Below, in pieces: positions 7,465 through 14,768 of a stretch of 35,913 nt of DNA (the first letter of the stretch is position 1; the number at the start of each line of letters is the position of its first letter). Both the position numbers and the translations under genes were made by a program. The notes under the pieces were generated by a model that saw nothing but the letters and a program-made list of their open reading frames with translations, ran no database searches and was not told the origin of the DNA. The DNA lies in contig NZ_JABWDV010000376.1 of the NCBI RefSeq assembly GCF_013362995.1, positions 1 to 35,913 on the forward strand. Direction: 5' to 3'. This DNA comes from Streptomyces sp. TRM64462 (GTDB taxonomy: Bacteria; Actinomycetota; Actinomycetes; Streptomycetales; Streptomycetaceae).

Positions 7465-8061
7465 TCAGGCGGAGGCGTCGGCACGGGCGCCGGCCGCCGT
7501 CGGTGGCGTCGGGGCGGTCGGAGCGGCGGGGGCGATCGGGGCGATGCGGTAGAGCACCTCGGGCTGGTGGGTGCCCTCCGGGAACAGTCCTCCGTCGAAG
7601 AGGACCTCGCGCTCCAGGGACGCGCCGCGGCGCTCGGCGAACGAGGTGAAGAGCCGGTCCGACGCGGTGTTGTCCGGCGTGATGGTCGTCTCGACGGTGT
7701 GCACGCCCCGGTCGGAGACCCGCGTGGCGAGCGCCTCCAGGAGGGTGCCGGCCAGGCCCCGGCCGCGGTGGCCGTGGTCCACGGCCACCTGCCAGACGAC
7801 GAGGGTTCCCGGGCGGTCCGGCCTCAGGTAGCCGGTGACGAAGGCGATCGGCTCACCGTCGGCGGTGTCGCGCGCGACCACGGAGGTGGCGGCGAAGTCC
7901 CGGCACCACAGGAGGTAGCTGTAGGAGGAGTTGAGGTCGAGGACCTCGGAGTCGCGGGCGATGCGCCAGATGGCGGCCCCGTCCTCCACGCGCGGACTGT
8001 CGATGAGCGTTCCGGCGAATTCGTTTCGGGCACGTGCAAGGTCTGCTTGTGCGGCGGTCAT
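7465..8061 (-). CDS. ectA: L-2,4-diaminobutyrate acetyltransferase EctA
   Basis: 198 aa from the ATG at 8061. The GNAT fold is clear: the acetyl-CoA pyrophosphate loop lies at about 92-107 (VAVDHGHRGRGLAG), and VLDLNSSYSYLLWCRDF (40-56) is the EctA-type substrate segment. It acetylates the gamma-amino group of diaminobutyrate. The last 28 residues are an Ala/Pro/Thr-rich tail beyond the usual fold. No good ribosome site precedes the ATG (GGTAAG is about 13 bases off), so the start rests on family alignment. It is the first gene of ectABCD; the promoter should lie in the 551-base gap upstream. Confidence 0.94.
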   Translation of the reverse strand: MTAAQADLARARNEFAGTLIDSPRVEDGAAIWRIARDSEVLDLNSSYSYLLWCRDFAATSVVARDTADGEPIAFVTGYLRPDRPGTLVVWQVAVDHGHRGRGLAGTLLEALATRVSDRGVHTVETTITPDNTASDRLFTSFAERRGASLEREVLFDGGLFPEGTHQPEVLYRIAPIAPAAPTAPTPPTAAGARADASA

Positions 8062-8612
8062 ACGGAGTGAACTTACCGAGCAATTTCTTCGATTGCATGG
8101 CCGGAAGGTATTGGGCGGGCGGCTTTTCTGTGCTATCGCGCGTGCGCATGCTCGCGCAAGAGCACCGGCGATCATGCCGTTTTGCCCGGAAATTCCCGGG
8201 CAATCCGGGCGTGATGTGGAGTCCGTCACACCGTCTTAACATCCTTGACAAGTAACCGAATTGCACACCGAATCGTATTGAAATCTTGGCGTTTAGGATC
8301 GGGGAAACCGGGCAGAAGAATACGGGGTGCTGCCCACCCGAAGGGCGCTCCGAAGAGCGAAGGGAATTCGCCGGGAGAACGCCTTGAATAGTGCCGCAAA
8401 AAGCGCGCGGAAGCACCCTCCCCGACCCCTCCCCGGCCCTCTCCCCGATCCCTCAGTCTCCCGTGCCCCGCCCCGCGCCGGCCGCGCTCTCCGCGTGCCG
8501 TTGTGCGGAGAGCGGTCCTCCGCCCGTACACATGGGGAAGAACCCGTCACCGGCGCGTGGTTGACCGGGACGGCAGTCATGATCCGTGACATGAGGGTGG
8601 GTGGGCGCGGCT
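8062..8612. other. 551-base non-coding region between ectA and the lysR gene
   Basis: I see no gene here on either strand. Composition from about 8070 to 8400 is visibly more AT-rich than the surroundings, as expected for a promoter region. It holds the palindrome at 8182-8203, a GCAAT...ATTGC inverted pair at 8080-8096 in the likely ectA leader, and a possible plus-strand -10 TAGGAT at 8294-8299. I could not pick a convincing ectA promoter. Bases 8505-8523 form a short GCGGAG/CTCCGC hairpin. Confidence 0.6.
8182..8203. promoter_or_regulatory. palindrome upstream of ectA
   Basis: TTGCCCGG (8182-8189) and CCGGGCAA (8196-8203) are exact inverted copies around AAATTC. The site lies about 120 bases upstream of the ectA ATG. 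It could be a dimeric regulator site controlling ectABCD or, less likely, a transcript hairpin. Confidence 0.45.
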
Positions 8613-9599
8613 GTGGAACTGCGTCAGCTGGAGTACTTCGTCGCCGTCGCCGAGGAACTCGGCGGCCTCGGGCGCGCCGCCGAGCGGCTGCGCACCGCAC
8701 CGGAAGCGGTGATGGACCGGATCGACGCCCTGGAGCGGACCCTGGGCCTCATCCTCTTCGACCGGCAGGCCGACGGCGCCCCCGCCCTGCGGCCGCCGAG
8801 GACGCTGCGCCTCACCGCGGCCGGCGAGAGCCTGCTGCCCGAGGCGCGGGCGGCGCTCGCCGCCGCCGGCCGCGTCCGCGAGACGGCCGCCGGGATCGCC
8901 GCGGGCACGGAGGGCCTGGTCCGCCTCGGCACGAGCCGCGCCTTCGCCGACCGGGTCTACCGCGCCCTCGGGACGCTGGCCGACGGCCGCCCCCGCCTGC
9001 GCGTACGGCTCGAACGCGCCCCCCAGGACGCCCGCCTCGCGGCGGTGCGCTCCGGTACGTTCGACGCCGCCCTCGTCCGCACCGTGCGCCGCGCCCCCGG
9101 GCTCGTGCTCCACCCGGTGTGGACCGACCCGCTGATCGTCGCCCTGCCCGCCGCGCACCCGCTCGCCGCGTACGAAGCGCCCCTGCTCGGGCGGCTGGCC
9201 CGGCTGCCCCTGCGGCTCGCCCCGCGCGAGGCGAACCCGGCCTTCCACGACCTGGTCACGGCCGCCGTACCCGACTGGACGCCGGGCCCGCCGTTCACCA
9301 CCCTCGCGGACACCCTCACCGCCCTGGCCACCGCTTCCGAGCCGTCCTGGACGGTGTTCTACCCGGTCGGCGCCCTGCCCCAGAGCGACGACCTGGCGTT
9401 CCGTACCCTCCCGTCGCCGCGCGTCCCGGTCTCCCTCGCGATCCGCGCGGACACCCCGGCGCCGCCGCCCGTCCAGGCGCTCCTGGATGCCCTCACCGCG
9501 ACGGGCGCCCCTGCCGCCCCGGCCGCACCCACCGTCCCCGCCGCGCCCACGGCCGCCCCGGCCCTCCCGGGACCACGCGCGTCGGCACCCAGGCGGTAG
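8613..9599 (+). CDS. LysR family transcriptional regulator
   Basis: 328 aa from the GTG at 8613, chosen because family members begin with MELRQLEYFVAVAEE; a GTG at 8601 is a possible alternative. The winged helix-turn-helix occupies residues 1-60, but the recognition-helix region (RTAPEAVMDRIDALERTLG) departs from the usual S-Q-x-S pattern, and an insert (RQADGAPALRPP) follows the LFDR motif. The periplasmic-binding-protein-like effector domain spans about 90-295. The last 35 residues are an Ala/Pro-rich tail. The target is unknown: it faces away from ectA across 551 bases and is followed by an amidohydrolase gene, so either could be regulated. Confidence 0.85.
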   Translation: MELRQLEYFVAVAEELGGLGRAAERLRTAPEAVMDRIDALERTLGLILFDRQADGAPALRPPRTLRLTAAGESLLPEARAALAAAGRVRETAAGIAAGTEGLVRLGTSRAFADRVYRALGTLADGRPRLRVRLERAPQDARLAAVRSGTFDAALVRTVRRAPGLVLHPVWTDPLIVALPAAHPLAAYEAPLLGRLARLPLRLAPREANPAFHDLVTAAVPDWTPGPPFTTLADTLTALATASEPSWTVFYPVGALPQSDDLAFRTLPSPRVPVSLAIRADTPAPPPVQALLDALTATGAPAAPAAPTVPAAPTAAPALPGPRASAPRR

Positions 9600-9623
9600 C
9601 CGTCCGCGTACGGGCCGGTGTGC

Positions 9624-9667
9624 GGGCTGCTCAAGGGCTGCTCAAGGGTTGCTCAAGGGCTGCCCTG
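9624..9667 (+). repeat. 3.5 direct repeats with an 11-base period
   Basis: GGGCTGCTCAA occurs at 9624-9634 and 9635-9645. GGGTTGCTCAA follows at 9646-9656, then a decayed half copy GGGCTGC to about 9663. The period is close to one turn of B-DNA, so all units face the same side of the helix. The array ends 21-32 bases before the -10 at 9689, where an activator would bind. Confidence 0.75.
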
Positions 9668-9688
9668 CCGGGCGTGCCCAGCCCCTCG

Positions 9689-9694
9689 TACAGT
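9689..9694 (+). promoter_or_regulatory. -10 element for a leaderless amidohydrolase mRNA
   Basis: TACAGT is a good -10. The bases 17-18 upstream (TGCCGG) do not resemble a -35, which suits an activator-dependent promoter. Seven bases separate the -10 from the ATG at 9702, so transcription should start at the start codon. Confidence 0.6.
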
Positions 9695-9701
9695 TCAGGA
9701 C

Positions 9702-10796
9702 ATGAGCGATCGCATGGTGCTGCATGTGAAGGGGCGGGTGCTCGTCGGCCCGGAGGACGTACGCGACGAGCTCTGGGTCGTCGGCGGCCGGGTCACCTAC
9801 ACCCGGCCGCGGGCCGCCGGCGGCGACGTGCGGACGGTGACCGGCTGGGCGCTGCCCGGACTGGTCGACGCGCACTGCCACGTCGGCCTGGACGCGCACG
9901 GCGCCGTCGACGCGGCGACCAGCGAGAAGCAGGCACTCACCGACCGGGACGCGGGCACGCTCCTGATCCGCGACGCCGGTTCGGCCGCCGACACCCGGTG
10001 GATCGACGACCGCGAGGACCTCCCGAAGATCATCCGCGCGGGCCGGCACATCGCCCGCACCCGCCGCTACATCCGCAACTACGCCCACGAGATCGAGCCC
10101 GCCGACCTCGTCGCCTACGTCGGGCGCGAGGCGCGGCGCGGCGACGGCTGGGTGAAGCTCGTCGGCGACTGGATCGACCGCGAGGCCGGCGACCTCACCG
10201 CGTGCTGGCCGCGCGCCGAGGTCGAGGCCGCCATCGCGGAGGCGCACCGGCTCGGCGCCCGCGTCACCGCGCACTGTTTCGCCGAGGACTCGCTGCGCGA
10301 CCTGGTCGAGGCGGGCATCGACTGCGTCGAGCACGCCACGGGCCTGACCGACGACACCATCCCGCTGTTCGCGGAGCGCGGCGTCGCGATCGTGCCGACG
10401 CTCGTCAACATCGCCACGTTCCCGGGCCTGGCCGACGGGGGAGAGAGCAAGTTCCCGCGCTGGGCGGACCACATGCGGCGCTTGCACGCCCGCCGGTACG
10501 ACACGGTGCGCTCCGCGTACGACGCGGGCATCCCGGTGTTCGTCGGCACCGACGCGGGCGGCTCCCTCGCCCACGGCCTGGTCGCCGCCGAGGTGGCCGA
10601 ACTGGTCAAGGCGGGCATCCCGCCGGTGCGGGCGCTCTCCGCGACCACCTGGGGCGCCCGCGCCTGGCTGGGCCGCCCCGCCCTGGAGGAGGGCGCCCCG
10701 GCGGACCTGGTCGTCTACGACGACGACCCGCGCGCAGACGTCCGCGTGCTGGCGGCGCCGCGGCGGATCGTCCTCAACGGCCGGGTCATCGACTAG
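9702..10796 (+). CDS. amidohydrolase family metal-dependent hydrolase
   Basis: 364 aa with the two-part layout of cyclic amidohydrolases: a small composite beta domain (residues 1-60 plus the C-terminal LVVYDDDPRADVRVLAAPRRIVLNG) around a TIM barrel. DAHCHVG (66-72) supplies the HxH metal pair. VTAHCFAE and VEHATGL give further metal histidines, and FVGTDAGG gives the final aspartate. The carboxylated lysine may be K in DGWVKLVGDW. Relatives act on imidazolonepropionate, Xaa-Pro dipeptides or cyclic ureides; the substrate here cannot be read from sequence. The gene stands alone behind an 11-base repeat array and ends at a strong terminator. Confidence 0.88.
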   Translation: MSDRMVLHVKGRVLVGPEDVRDELWVVGGRVTYTRPRAAGGDVRTVTGWALPGLVDAHCHVGLDAHGAVDAATSEKQALTDRDAGTLLIRDAGSAADTRWIDDREDLPKIIRAGRHIARTRRYIRNYAHEIEPADLVAYVGREARRGDGWVKLVGDWIDREAGDLTACWPRAEVEAAIAEAHRLGARVTAHCFAEDSLRDLVEAGIDCVEHATGLTDDTIPLFAERGVAIVPTLVNIATFPGLADGGESKFPRWADHMRRLHARRYDTVRSAYDAGIPVFVGTDAGGSLAHGLVAAEVAELVKAGIPPVRALSATTWGARAWLGRPALEEGAPADLVVYDDDPRADVRVLAAPRRIVLNGRVID

Positions 10797-10802
10797 GGAG
10801 CC

Positions 10803-10837
10803 TTTCGCGCGCGAGCGATCCGAACTCGCGCGCGAAA
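10803..10837 (+). terminator. strong terminator after the amidohydrolase gene
   Basis: TTTCGCGCGCGAG (10803-10815) and its exact reverse complement (10825-10837) form a 13-pair stem with a nine-base loop, seven bases past the stop codon. Confidence 0.85.
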
Positions 10838-10846
10838 CACCCCTTT

Positions 10847-10883
10847 AGGGTGAACTCCCGTTACTTGTCCACCGGTTCACCCT
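10847..10883. promoter_or_regulatory. AGGGTGAAC / GTTCACCCT inverted repeat before the surface-protein gene
   Basis: AGGGTGAAC (10847-10855) and GTTCACCCT (10875-10883) are perfect inverted copies 19 bases apart, about 100 bases upstream of the LAATG-protein start. GTTCACC is also the core of the PHO box found before pitH2 in this window, but here the units are inverted rather than 11-base direct repeats. The regulator is therefore unknown. Confidence 0.5.
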
Positions 10884-10982
10884 CCGCCCCGCCAGGATTC
10901 CCCTGTCCCAAGTCGCACCCGCACACATGTCCCTGTGGGCGGATGTTCGCGACGCATGCCCTTCATAGGGGGAACCACCACT

Positions 10983-12068
10983 GTGAACAGCACCACCTCG
11001 CGCCGTCGCGCCGCGCTCGCGACCGCCGCGCTCACGGCCGGACTGACCGCCGGCCCGCTCGCCACGGCCACGGCAGCCCACGCCACGGCCCCGGCCGCGC
11101 CCTCCACCGCCCCGGCCACGCCCGTCGCCGCCACCACCACCGGCGGCGACGGCCGAGCCACCGCCGCCGTCCTGCGCGCCGCGCTCGACGTCTCGCTGCT
11201 CGACAAGGCCGTGCGGGTCCCGGTCAGGGCGGCCCTCAACGAGGTCGAGGCCCCGGCGACGGCCGAGAAGACCGCCCTCACCGTCCGGCTCGACGGCGTC
11301 GAACAGGGCAGGCCCGTCAGCATCCTCCGCGCCGACGTGGCCACGGCGAAGGCCACCGCCGACGCACACCGCGCGGAGGGCGGCGTGCGGCTGGCCCGCG
11401 CCAGGGTCCACCTCCCGGGCCTGCCGCTGCTGTCTCTGATCGAGGCCGAGGAGGTCACGGCCAAGGCGGTCTGCGTGGCGGGCGAGGCACCGGTCGCCGC
11501 GTCGAACGTGCTCGGCCGCGTCACGGTGCTCGGCAAGCGCGTCACCCTCACGCCGGGCGGCCGCTCCCAGGTCGACGTCCCGGGCGTCGGCCGCGTGACG
11601 CTCGACCTGTCGCGGCGTACCACCACGTCCGCGACGGCGGCGGCCACCGCACTGGAGCTGAAGGTCGAGGTCGACCCGCTCAACCTGAACGTCGCGGACG
11701 TCCACGGCACGGTCACCCTCGCGGAAGCCACCTGCACGGCCCCGGCCCGGCCCGCCGCCCCCGCCGCGCCCGGACAGGCGACCCCCGCCGAGCCCGCCGC
11801 CCCTGGACCCGCCACCCCCGCCGAGCCCGCCGCGCCCGCGCGGAACCCCGAGGCGCCGGCCACCGAGGGCCTCACGCCCCAGTCGGCCGGCACCGCGACC
11901 CCGGCGGGCGAACCACCCGCCGGTGAACCCCGGCCCAAGGAAGCCCTCGCCGCCACCGGCGCCGACTCCCGCACCCCGTACATCCTCACCGGCGCGGCCG
12001 CCCTCCTCGTGGCAGGCGCCGCCGCGGCCCTCATCGCCCGCCGGGCCGCCACCCGCAACCGCCCCTGA
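10983..12068 (+). CDS. LAXTG-anchored surface protein, SCO1860-like
   Basis: 361 aa, GTG start with AGGGGG ten bases upstream. Residues 1-34 are a Sec signal peptide (RRR, a long Ala/Thr/Leu core and a likely cut after AHA). The body (about 50-245) is a beta-rich domain with two cysteines (in KAVCVAG and EATCTAP) that may form a disulfide. Residues 246-315 are an Ala/Pro/Thr stalk with two near-identical ATPAEPAAPGPATPAEPAAP-like units. LAATG (322-326), a hydrophobic helix (333-351) and a basic tail complete a class E sortase substrate. It should be covalently fixed to peptidoglycan. The match to the SCO1860 family is from memory of that protein's size and layout. Confidence 0.85.
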   Translation: MNSTTSRRRAALATAALTAGLTAGPLATATAAHATAPAAPSTAPATPVAATTTGGDGRATAAVLRAALDVSLLDKAVRVPVRAALNEVEAPATAEKTALTVRLDGVEQGRPVSILRADVATAKATADAHRAEGGVRLARARVHLPGLPLLSLIEAEEVTAKAVCVAGEAPVAASNVLGRVTVLGKRVTLTPGGRSQVDVPGVGRVTLDLSRRTTTSATAAATALELKVEVDPLNLNVADVHGTVTLAEATCTAPARPAAPAAPGQATPAEPAAPGPATPAEPAAPARNPEAPATEGLTPQSAGTATPAGEPPAGEPRPKEALAATGADSRTPYILTGAAALLVAGAAAALIARRAATRNRP

Positions 12069-12164
12069 CCCACCGAGCCCACCCCACCCAGGGGCCCGCC
12101 CGCCCCGCGAGCGGGCCCCGCCCCCGCGCCCGCGCCCGCCCCCCCCGCCCCGAGGAGAGCACCC

Positions 12165-12884
12165 GTGACCGTCACCCTGAACCTCTGGCGGCGCCGTCTC
12201 GGACACGTCCCCGACTCCGTGTGGGACCGCACCGACCTCGACGTGCTGATCCTCGCCGACAACGACCTGGACCACCTCCCGCCCGACATCGCCCGCCTGC
12301 GGCGGCTGCACACCCTCGACCTCGGCCACAACCGGCTCACGGCCCTCCCCGACGAGCTCGGCGAGCTGCCCGCCCTCACCGCGTACCTCTACCTGCACGA
12401 CAACCGGCTCACCGAACTCCCGCGCAGCCTCGGTCGGCTCACCGCCCTGCGCTACCTCAACGTCGGTGAGAACCCGCTCACCGCGCTCCCCGACACCCTC
12501 GCCGACCTGGCCGGCCTCATCGAACTGCGCGCCCAGCACACCCGGCTCACCGCACTCCCCACCGGCATCGGCCGACTCACCCGCCTCCGCGAACTCCATC
12601 TGCGCGGCAACGCCCTCACCGGCCTCCCCGACTCCGTCACCGGACTCACCGCGCTACGGCATCTCGACCTCCGCGACAACGCCCTGCCCGAAGTCCCCAC
12701 ACTCCTCGCCGGCCTGCCGCTGCTCCGGCACCTCGACCTCCGGAGCAACCGCGTCCGCACCCTGCCCGGCTGGCTCGCCGACCTGCCCTCGCTGGAGAAG
12801 CTCGACCTCCGCTGGAACCCTGTCGACCCCGACCCGGAGCTGCTCGCCGCACTCGACCGACGCGGCTGCGTGGTCCTCACGTAA
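12165..12884 (+). CDS. leucine-rich repeat protein
   Basis: 239 aa, GTG start with a GAGGAG ribosome site. Almost the whole protein is eight to nine leucine-rich repeats of about 23 residues (LxxLDLxxNxLxxLPxxLxxL), the bacterial/Ras-like 'LP' type. It has no signal peptide or membrane helix, so it is probably a cytoplasmic protein-protein interaction scaffold. It follows the LAATG-protein gene by about 100 C-rich bases and may be co-transcribed. The partner is unknown. A bidirectional terminator follows. Confidence 0.9.
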   Translation: MTVTLNLWRRRLGHVPDSVWDRTDLDVLILADNDLDHLPPDIARLRRLHTLDLGHNRLTALPDELGELPALTAYLYLHDNRLTELPRSLGRLTALRYLNVGENPLTALPDTLADLAGLIELRAQHTRLTALPTGIGRLTRLRELHLRGNALTGLPDSVTGLTALRHLDLRDNALPEVPTLLAGLPLLRHLDLRSNRVRTLPGWLADLPSLEKLDLRWNPVDPDPELLAALDRRGCVVLT

Positions 12885-12923
12885 CAGCCGTACGAAGGGC
12901 GGCGCGACGCCCGGACACGCGAA

Positions 12924-12966
12924 CGGCCACGGGCGGGAAGCCGCCGCCCGTCGCCGCCCGTGGCCG
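12924..12966. terminator. bidirectional terminator between the LRR gene and cobC
   Basis: CGGCCACGGGCGG (12924-12936) pairs perfectly with 12954-12966. The 17-base loop can pair further within itself. It sits 39 bases past the LRR stop and 12 bases past the convergent cobC stop. Confidence 0.8.
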
Positions 12967-12978
12967 TCCCCAGGACGG

Positions 12979-14178
12979 TTACCCCTCCGCGTCGTTCTTC
13001 GCGCAGCCCGCCATCACCAACGCCTGGTCCAGGGCCTGGAGGAAGCTGTTGGTCGTCACGCGGTCGCGGACCGCGAGGCGGAGCCAGTCCCGGCCCAGGC
13101 CCGGGAACGTGTCACCGCGGCGGGCCGCGAAGCCCAGCCCGCGCAGCCGCTCCCGTACGACGTCCGCACCGTCGACGCGGAGCAGGACGAACGGCCCCTC
13201 GGCCGCCTCCACCACCCGCACCTCGTCGAACTCGGCGAGCCCCGCCAGCAGATGGGCCCGCTCCACCGCGACCCGCCGCGCCGCCTCCTCCGCCTCCGCC
13301 AGCGCCGCGCCCGACATGCACGCCTCGGCCGCCACCAGCGCCGGCGTCGACACCGGCCACAGCGGCTGCACCCGCTCCAGCGCGGCCACCGTCTCCGGCG
13401 CCGCCAGGACGTACCCGATCCGCAGACCGGCCAGCCCCCACGTCTTCGTCAGGCTCCGCAGCACCACAAGACCCGGCACGTCCGTACGCCCGGCCAGCGC
13501 CTCCCGCTCACCCGGCACGGCGTCCATGAACGCCTCGTCCACCACCAGCGTCCGCCCCGGGCGGGCCAGCTCCGCGATCGTGTCCGCCGGGTGCAGCACC
13601 GACGTCGGGTTCGTCGGGTTGCCGATCACCACCAGGTCCGCGTCCTCCGGCACCAGCGCCGGGTCCAGCCGGAACCCGTCCTCCTCGCGCAGCAGCACCC
13701 GCCGCACCTCGTGCCCCGCGTCCCGCAGGGCCGCCTCCGGCTCCGTGAACTGCGGATGCACGACCACCGGCCGGCGCACCCGCAGCGCCCGCGCCAGCAG
13801 CACGAACGCCTCGGCCGCACCCGCCGTCAGCAGCACGTGCCGCACGGGCAGCCCGTGTCGCCCGGCCACCGCGGCCCGCGCGGCCCGCCCGTCCGGATAC
13901 GCCGCCAGCTCGGTCAGGGACGCCGCGATGCGCTCCCGCAGCCAGTCCGGCGGCGTGTGCGTGCGGACGTTGACCGCGAGGTCCGTCAGCTTCTCGTCCC
14001 GGACCTCCGCGTCACCGTGGTGCCGCAAGTCGTACGGGTCGTACGGGTCGGCCGGGCCGACCGCTGTGGCGCCGGCGCCGCCGGCGCTGGCTTCGGCTTC
14101 GGCTTCGGCATGGGGGGAGCCGTCTCTGGGCCCGGGGAACTGTCTGTCACTGTCTGTGTGGGTATACATGGCCGCCAT
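12979..14178 (-). CDS. cobC: CobC-type PLP enzyme (threonine-phosphate decarboxylase-like)
   Basis: 399 aa if started at the ATG at 14178; an ATG nine bases later (14169) is equally possible, as neither has a ribosome site. The conserved part begins at DLRHHGDAEV, so the first ~55 residues (AEAEAEA and DPYDPYD stretches) are a low-complexity extension. It is a class I/II aminotransferase fold: GNPTNPTSV binds the substrate carboxylate, VVDEAFMD contains the PLP aspartate, and the lysine in RSLTKTWGLAGLRIGY is the Schiff base. The family makes the (R)-1-amino-2-propanol phosphate arm of cobalamin. It is the last gene of the cobalamin cluster, separated from the gene before it by 89 G/C-rich bases. 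Confidence 0.88.
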   Translation of the reverse strand: MAAMYTHTDSDRQFPGPRDGSPHAEAEAEASAGGAGATAVGPADPYDPYDLRHHGDAEVRDEKLTDLAVNVRTHTPPDWLRERIAASLTELAAYPDGRAARAAVAGRHGLPVRHVLLTAGAAEAFVLLARALRVRRPVVVHPQFTEPEAALRDAGHEVRRVLLREEDGFRLDPALVPEDADLVVIGNPTNPTSVLHPADTIAELARPGRTLVVDEAFMDAVPGEREALAGRTDVPGLVVLRSLTKTWGLAGLRIGYVLAAPETVAALERVQPLWPVSTPALVAAEACMSGAALAEAEEAARRVAVERAHLLAGLAEFDEVRVVEAAEGPFVLLRVDGADVVRERLRGLGFAARRGDTFPGLGRDWLRLAVRDRVTTNSFLQALDQALVMAGCAKNDAEG

Positions 14179-14206
14179 GGGGGGTGGGGGACAAGTGGGG
14201 GGTGGG
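14179..14206 (+). other. G-quadruplex motif at the cobC start
   Basis: Four G tracts of 6, 5, 6 and 3 bases are separated by T, ACAAGT and T, directly abutting the cobC start codon. The G-rich strand is the plus strand, which is the template for cobC, so the quadruplex would form in DNA and the mRNA leader is C-rich. Confidence 0.7.
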
Positions 14207-14213
14207 ACAGCGG

Positions 14214-14228
14214 GCCGACGGCGTCGGC
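14214..14228. terminator. small hairpin between the cobE-like gene and cobC
   Basis: GCCGAC (14214-14219) and GTCGGC (14223-14228) make a six-pair stem with a GGC loop, in the 89-base gap before cobC. It could weaken read-through from the upstream cobalamin genes. Low certainty. Confidence 0.3.
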
Positions 14229-14267
14229 GGCCCACCGCGAGCGCCTCCGCGGCGCCCCCTTCGGGGA

Positions 14268-14768
14268 TCAGGACGCCGGAGACGACTGCCGGGAATCGGT
14301 GACGGTGGTGGCTCGGCACGGCCCCGGTAACCCGAACGCCGCGTCCCCACGGGTGTACCCCCGCCCCTCCACCGGCAACCGCACAGCCCCGCGCGCCACC
14401 GCACACGTCACGCGCCCCGCAGCCCCGGCATCCGGGGCCGACGTCCGCTTCGGTACGACGAGTTCGCCGCCGCCCGCCAGCGCCGCCGCCTCCGCCACGG
14501 ACGGCGTGCCGACCGCCGCCAGCGCCGCACCGGACGGATGCGGTACGGCGACCAGCGCCAGCTCCCACGCCGGGTAGGCCCGCAGCGGCACCCCGAGGCG
14601 CGCCGCGGCCTCCACGACCCCCGCCTCCTCGGCCTTGGTGTCGACGGTCGCCAGCGCGGCCACGTCCGCCAACGGCAGCCCCGCGTCCCGCAGTACGGCC
14701 ACCACGAGCCCGTACACCTCGTCCGCGGTCACCCCCCGCCGGGCCCCGACACCCACCACGAGCGTCAC
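14268..14768 (-). CDS. CobE / CbiG C-terminal-like cobalamin biosynthesis protein
   Basis: 166 aa, GTG start overlapping the cobB stop as GTGA. The sequence LVVGVGARRGVTADEVYGLV, then ATVDTKAEEAGVVEAAARLGVPL, GTPSVAEAAAL and LVVPKRTSAPDAGAAGRVTCAVAR is the pattern of CobE and the CbiG C-terminal domain. These take part in handling ring-contracted corrin intermediates in aerobic cobalamin synthesis. The N-terminal CbiG domain is absent, as in CobE. About 40 residues after the domain have no recognised match. Translation is coupled to cobB. Confidence 0.82.
   Translation of the reverse strand: MTLVVGVGARRGVTADEVYGLVVAVLRDAGLPLADVAALATVDTKAEEAGVVEAAARLGVPLRAYPAWELALVAVPHPSGAALAAVGTPSVAEAAALAGGGELVVPKRTSAPDAGAAGRVTCAVARGAVRLPVEGRGYTRGDAAFGLPGPCRATTVTDSRQSSPAS

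Noticed and set aside
8245..8280. Promoter with TTGACA at 8245 on the plus strand
   Set aside because: No -10 lies at 16-19 bases; TATTGA is much too far downstream.
10860..10883. Canonical PHO box before the surface-protein gene
   Set aside because: GTCCACC and GTTCACC are eight bases apart, not eleven, and other units do not match. Only the inverted repeat is kept as a candidate.
8327..11926. A 1199-codon open frame on the plus strand
   Set aside because: It runs out of frame across the LysR, amidohydrolase and surface-protein genes, is rich in Arg/Pro/Gly and has no domain. It is a GC-bias shadow.
14041..14110. Short tandem repeats (GGCTTC, GTCGTACGG) taken as mobile-element remnants
   Set aside because: They encode the low-complexity N-terminal extension of CobC (AEAEAEA, DPYDPYD), and no terminal repeats or transposase are present.
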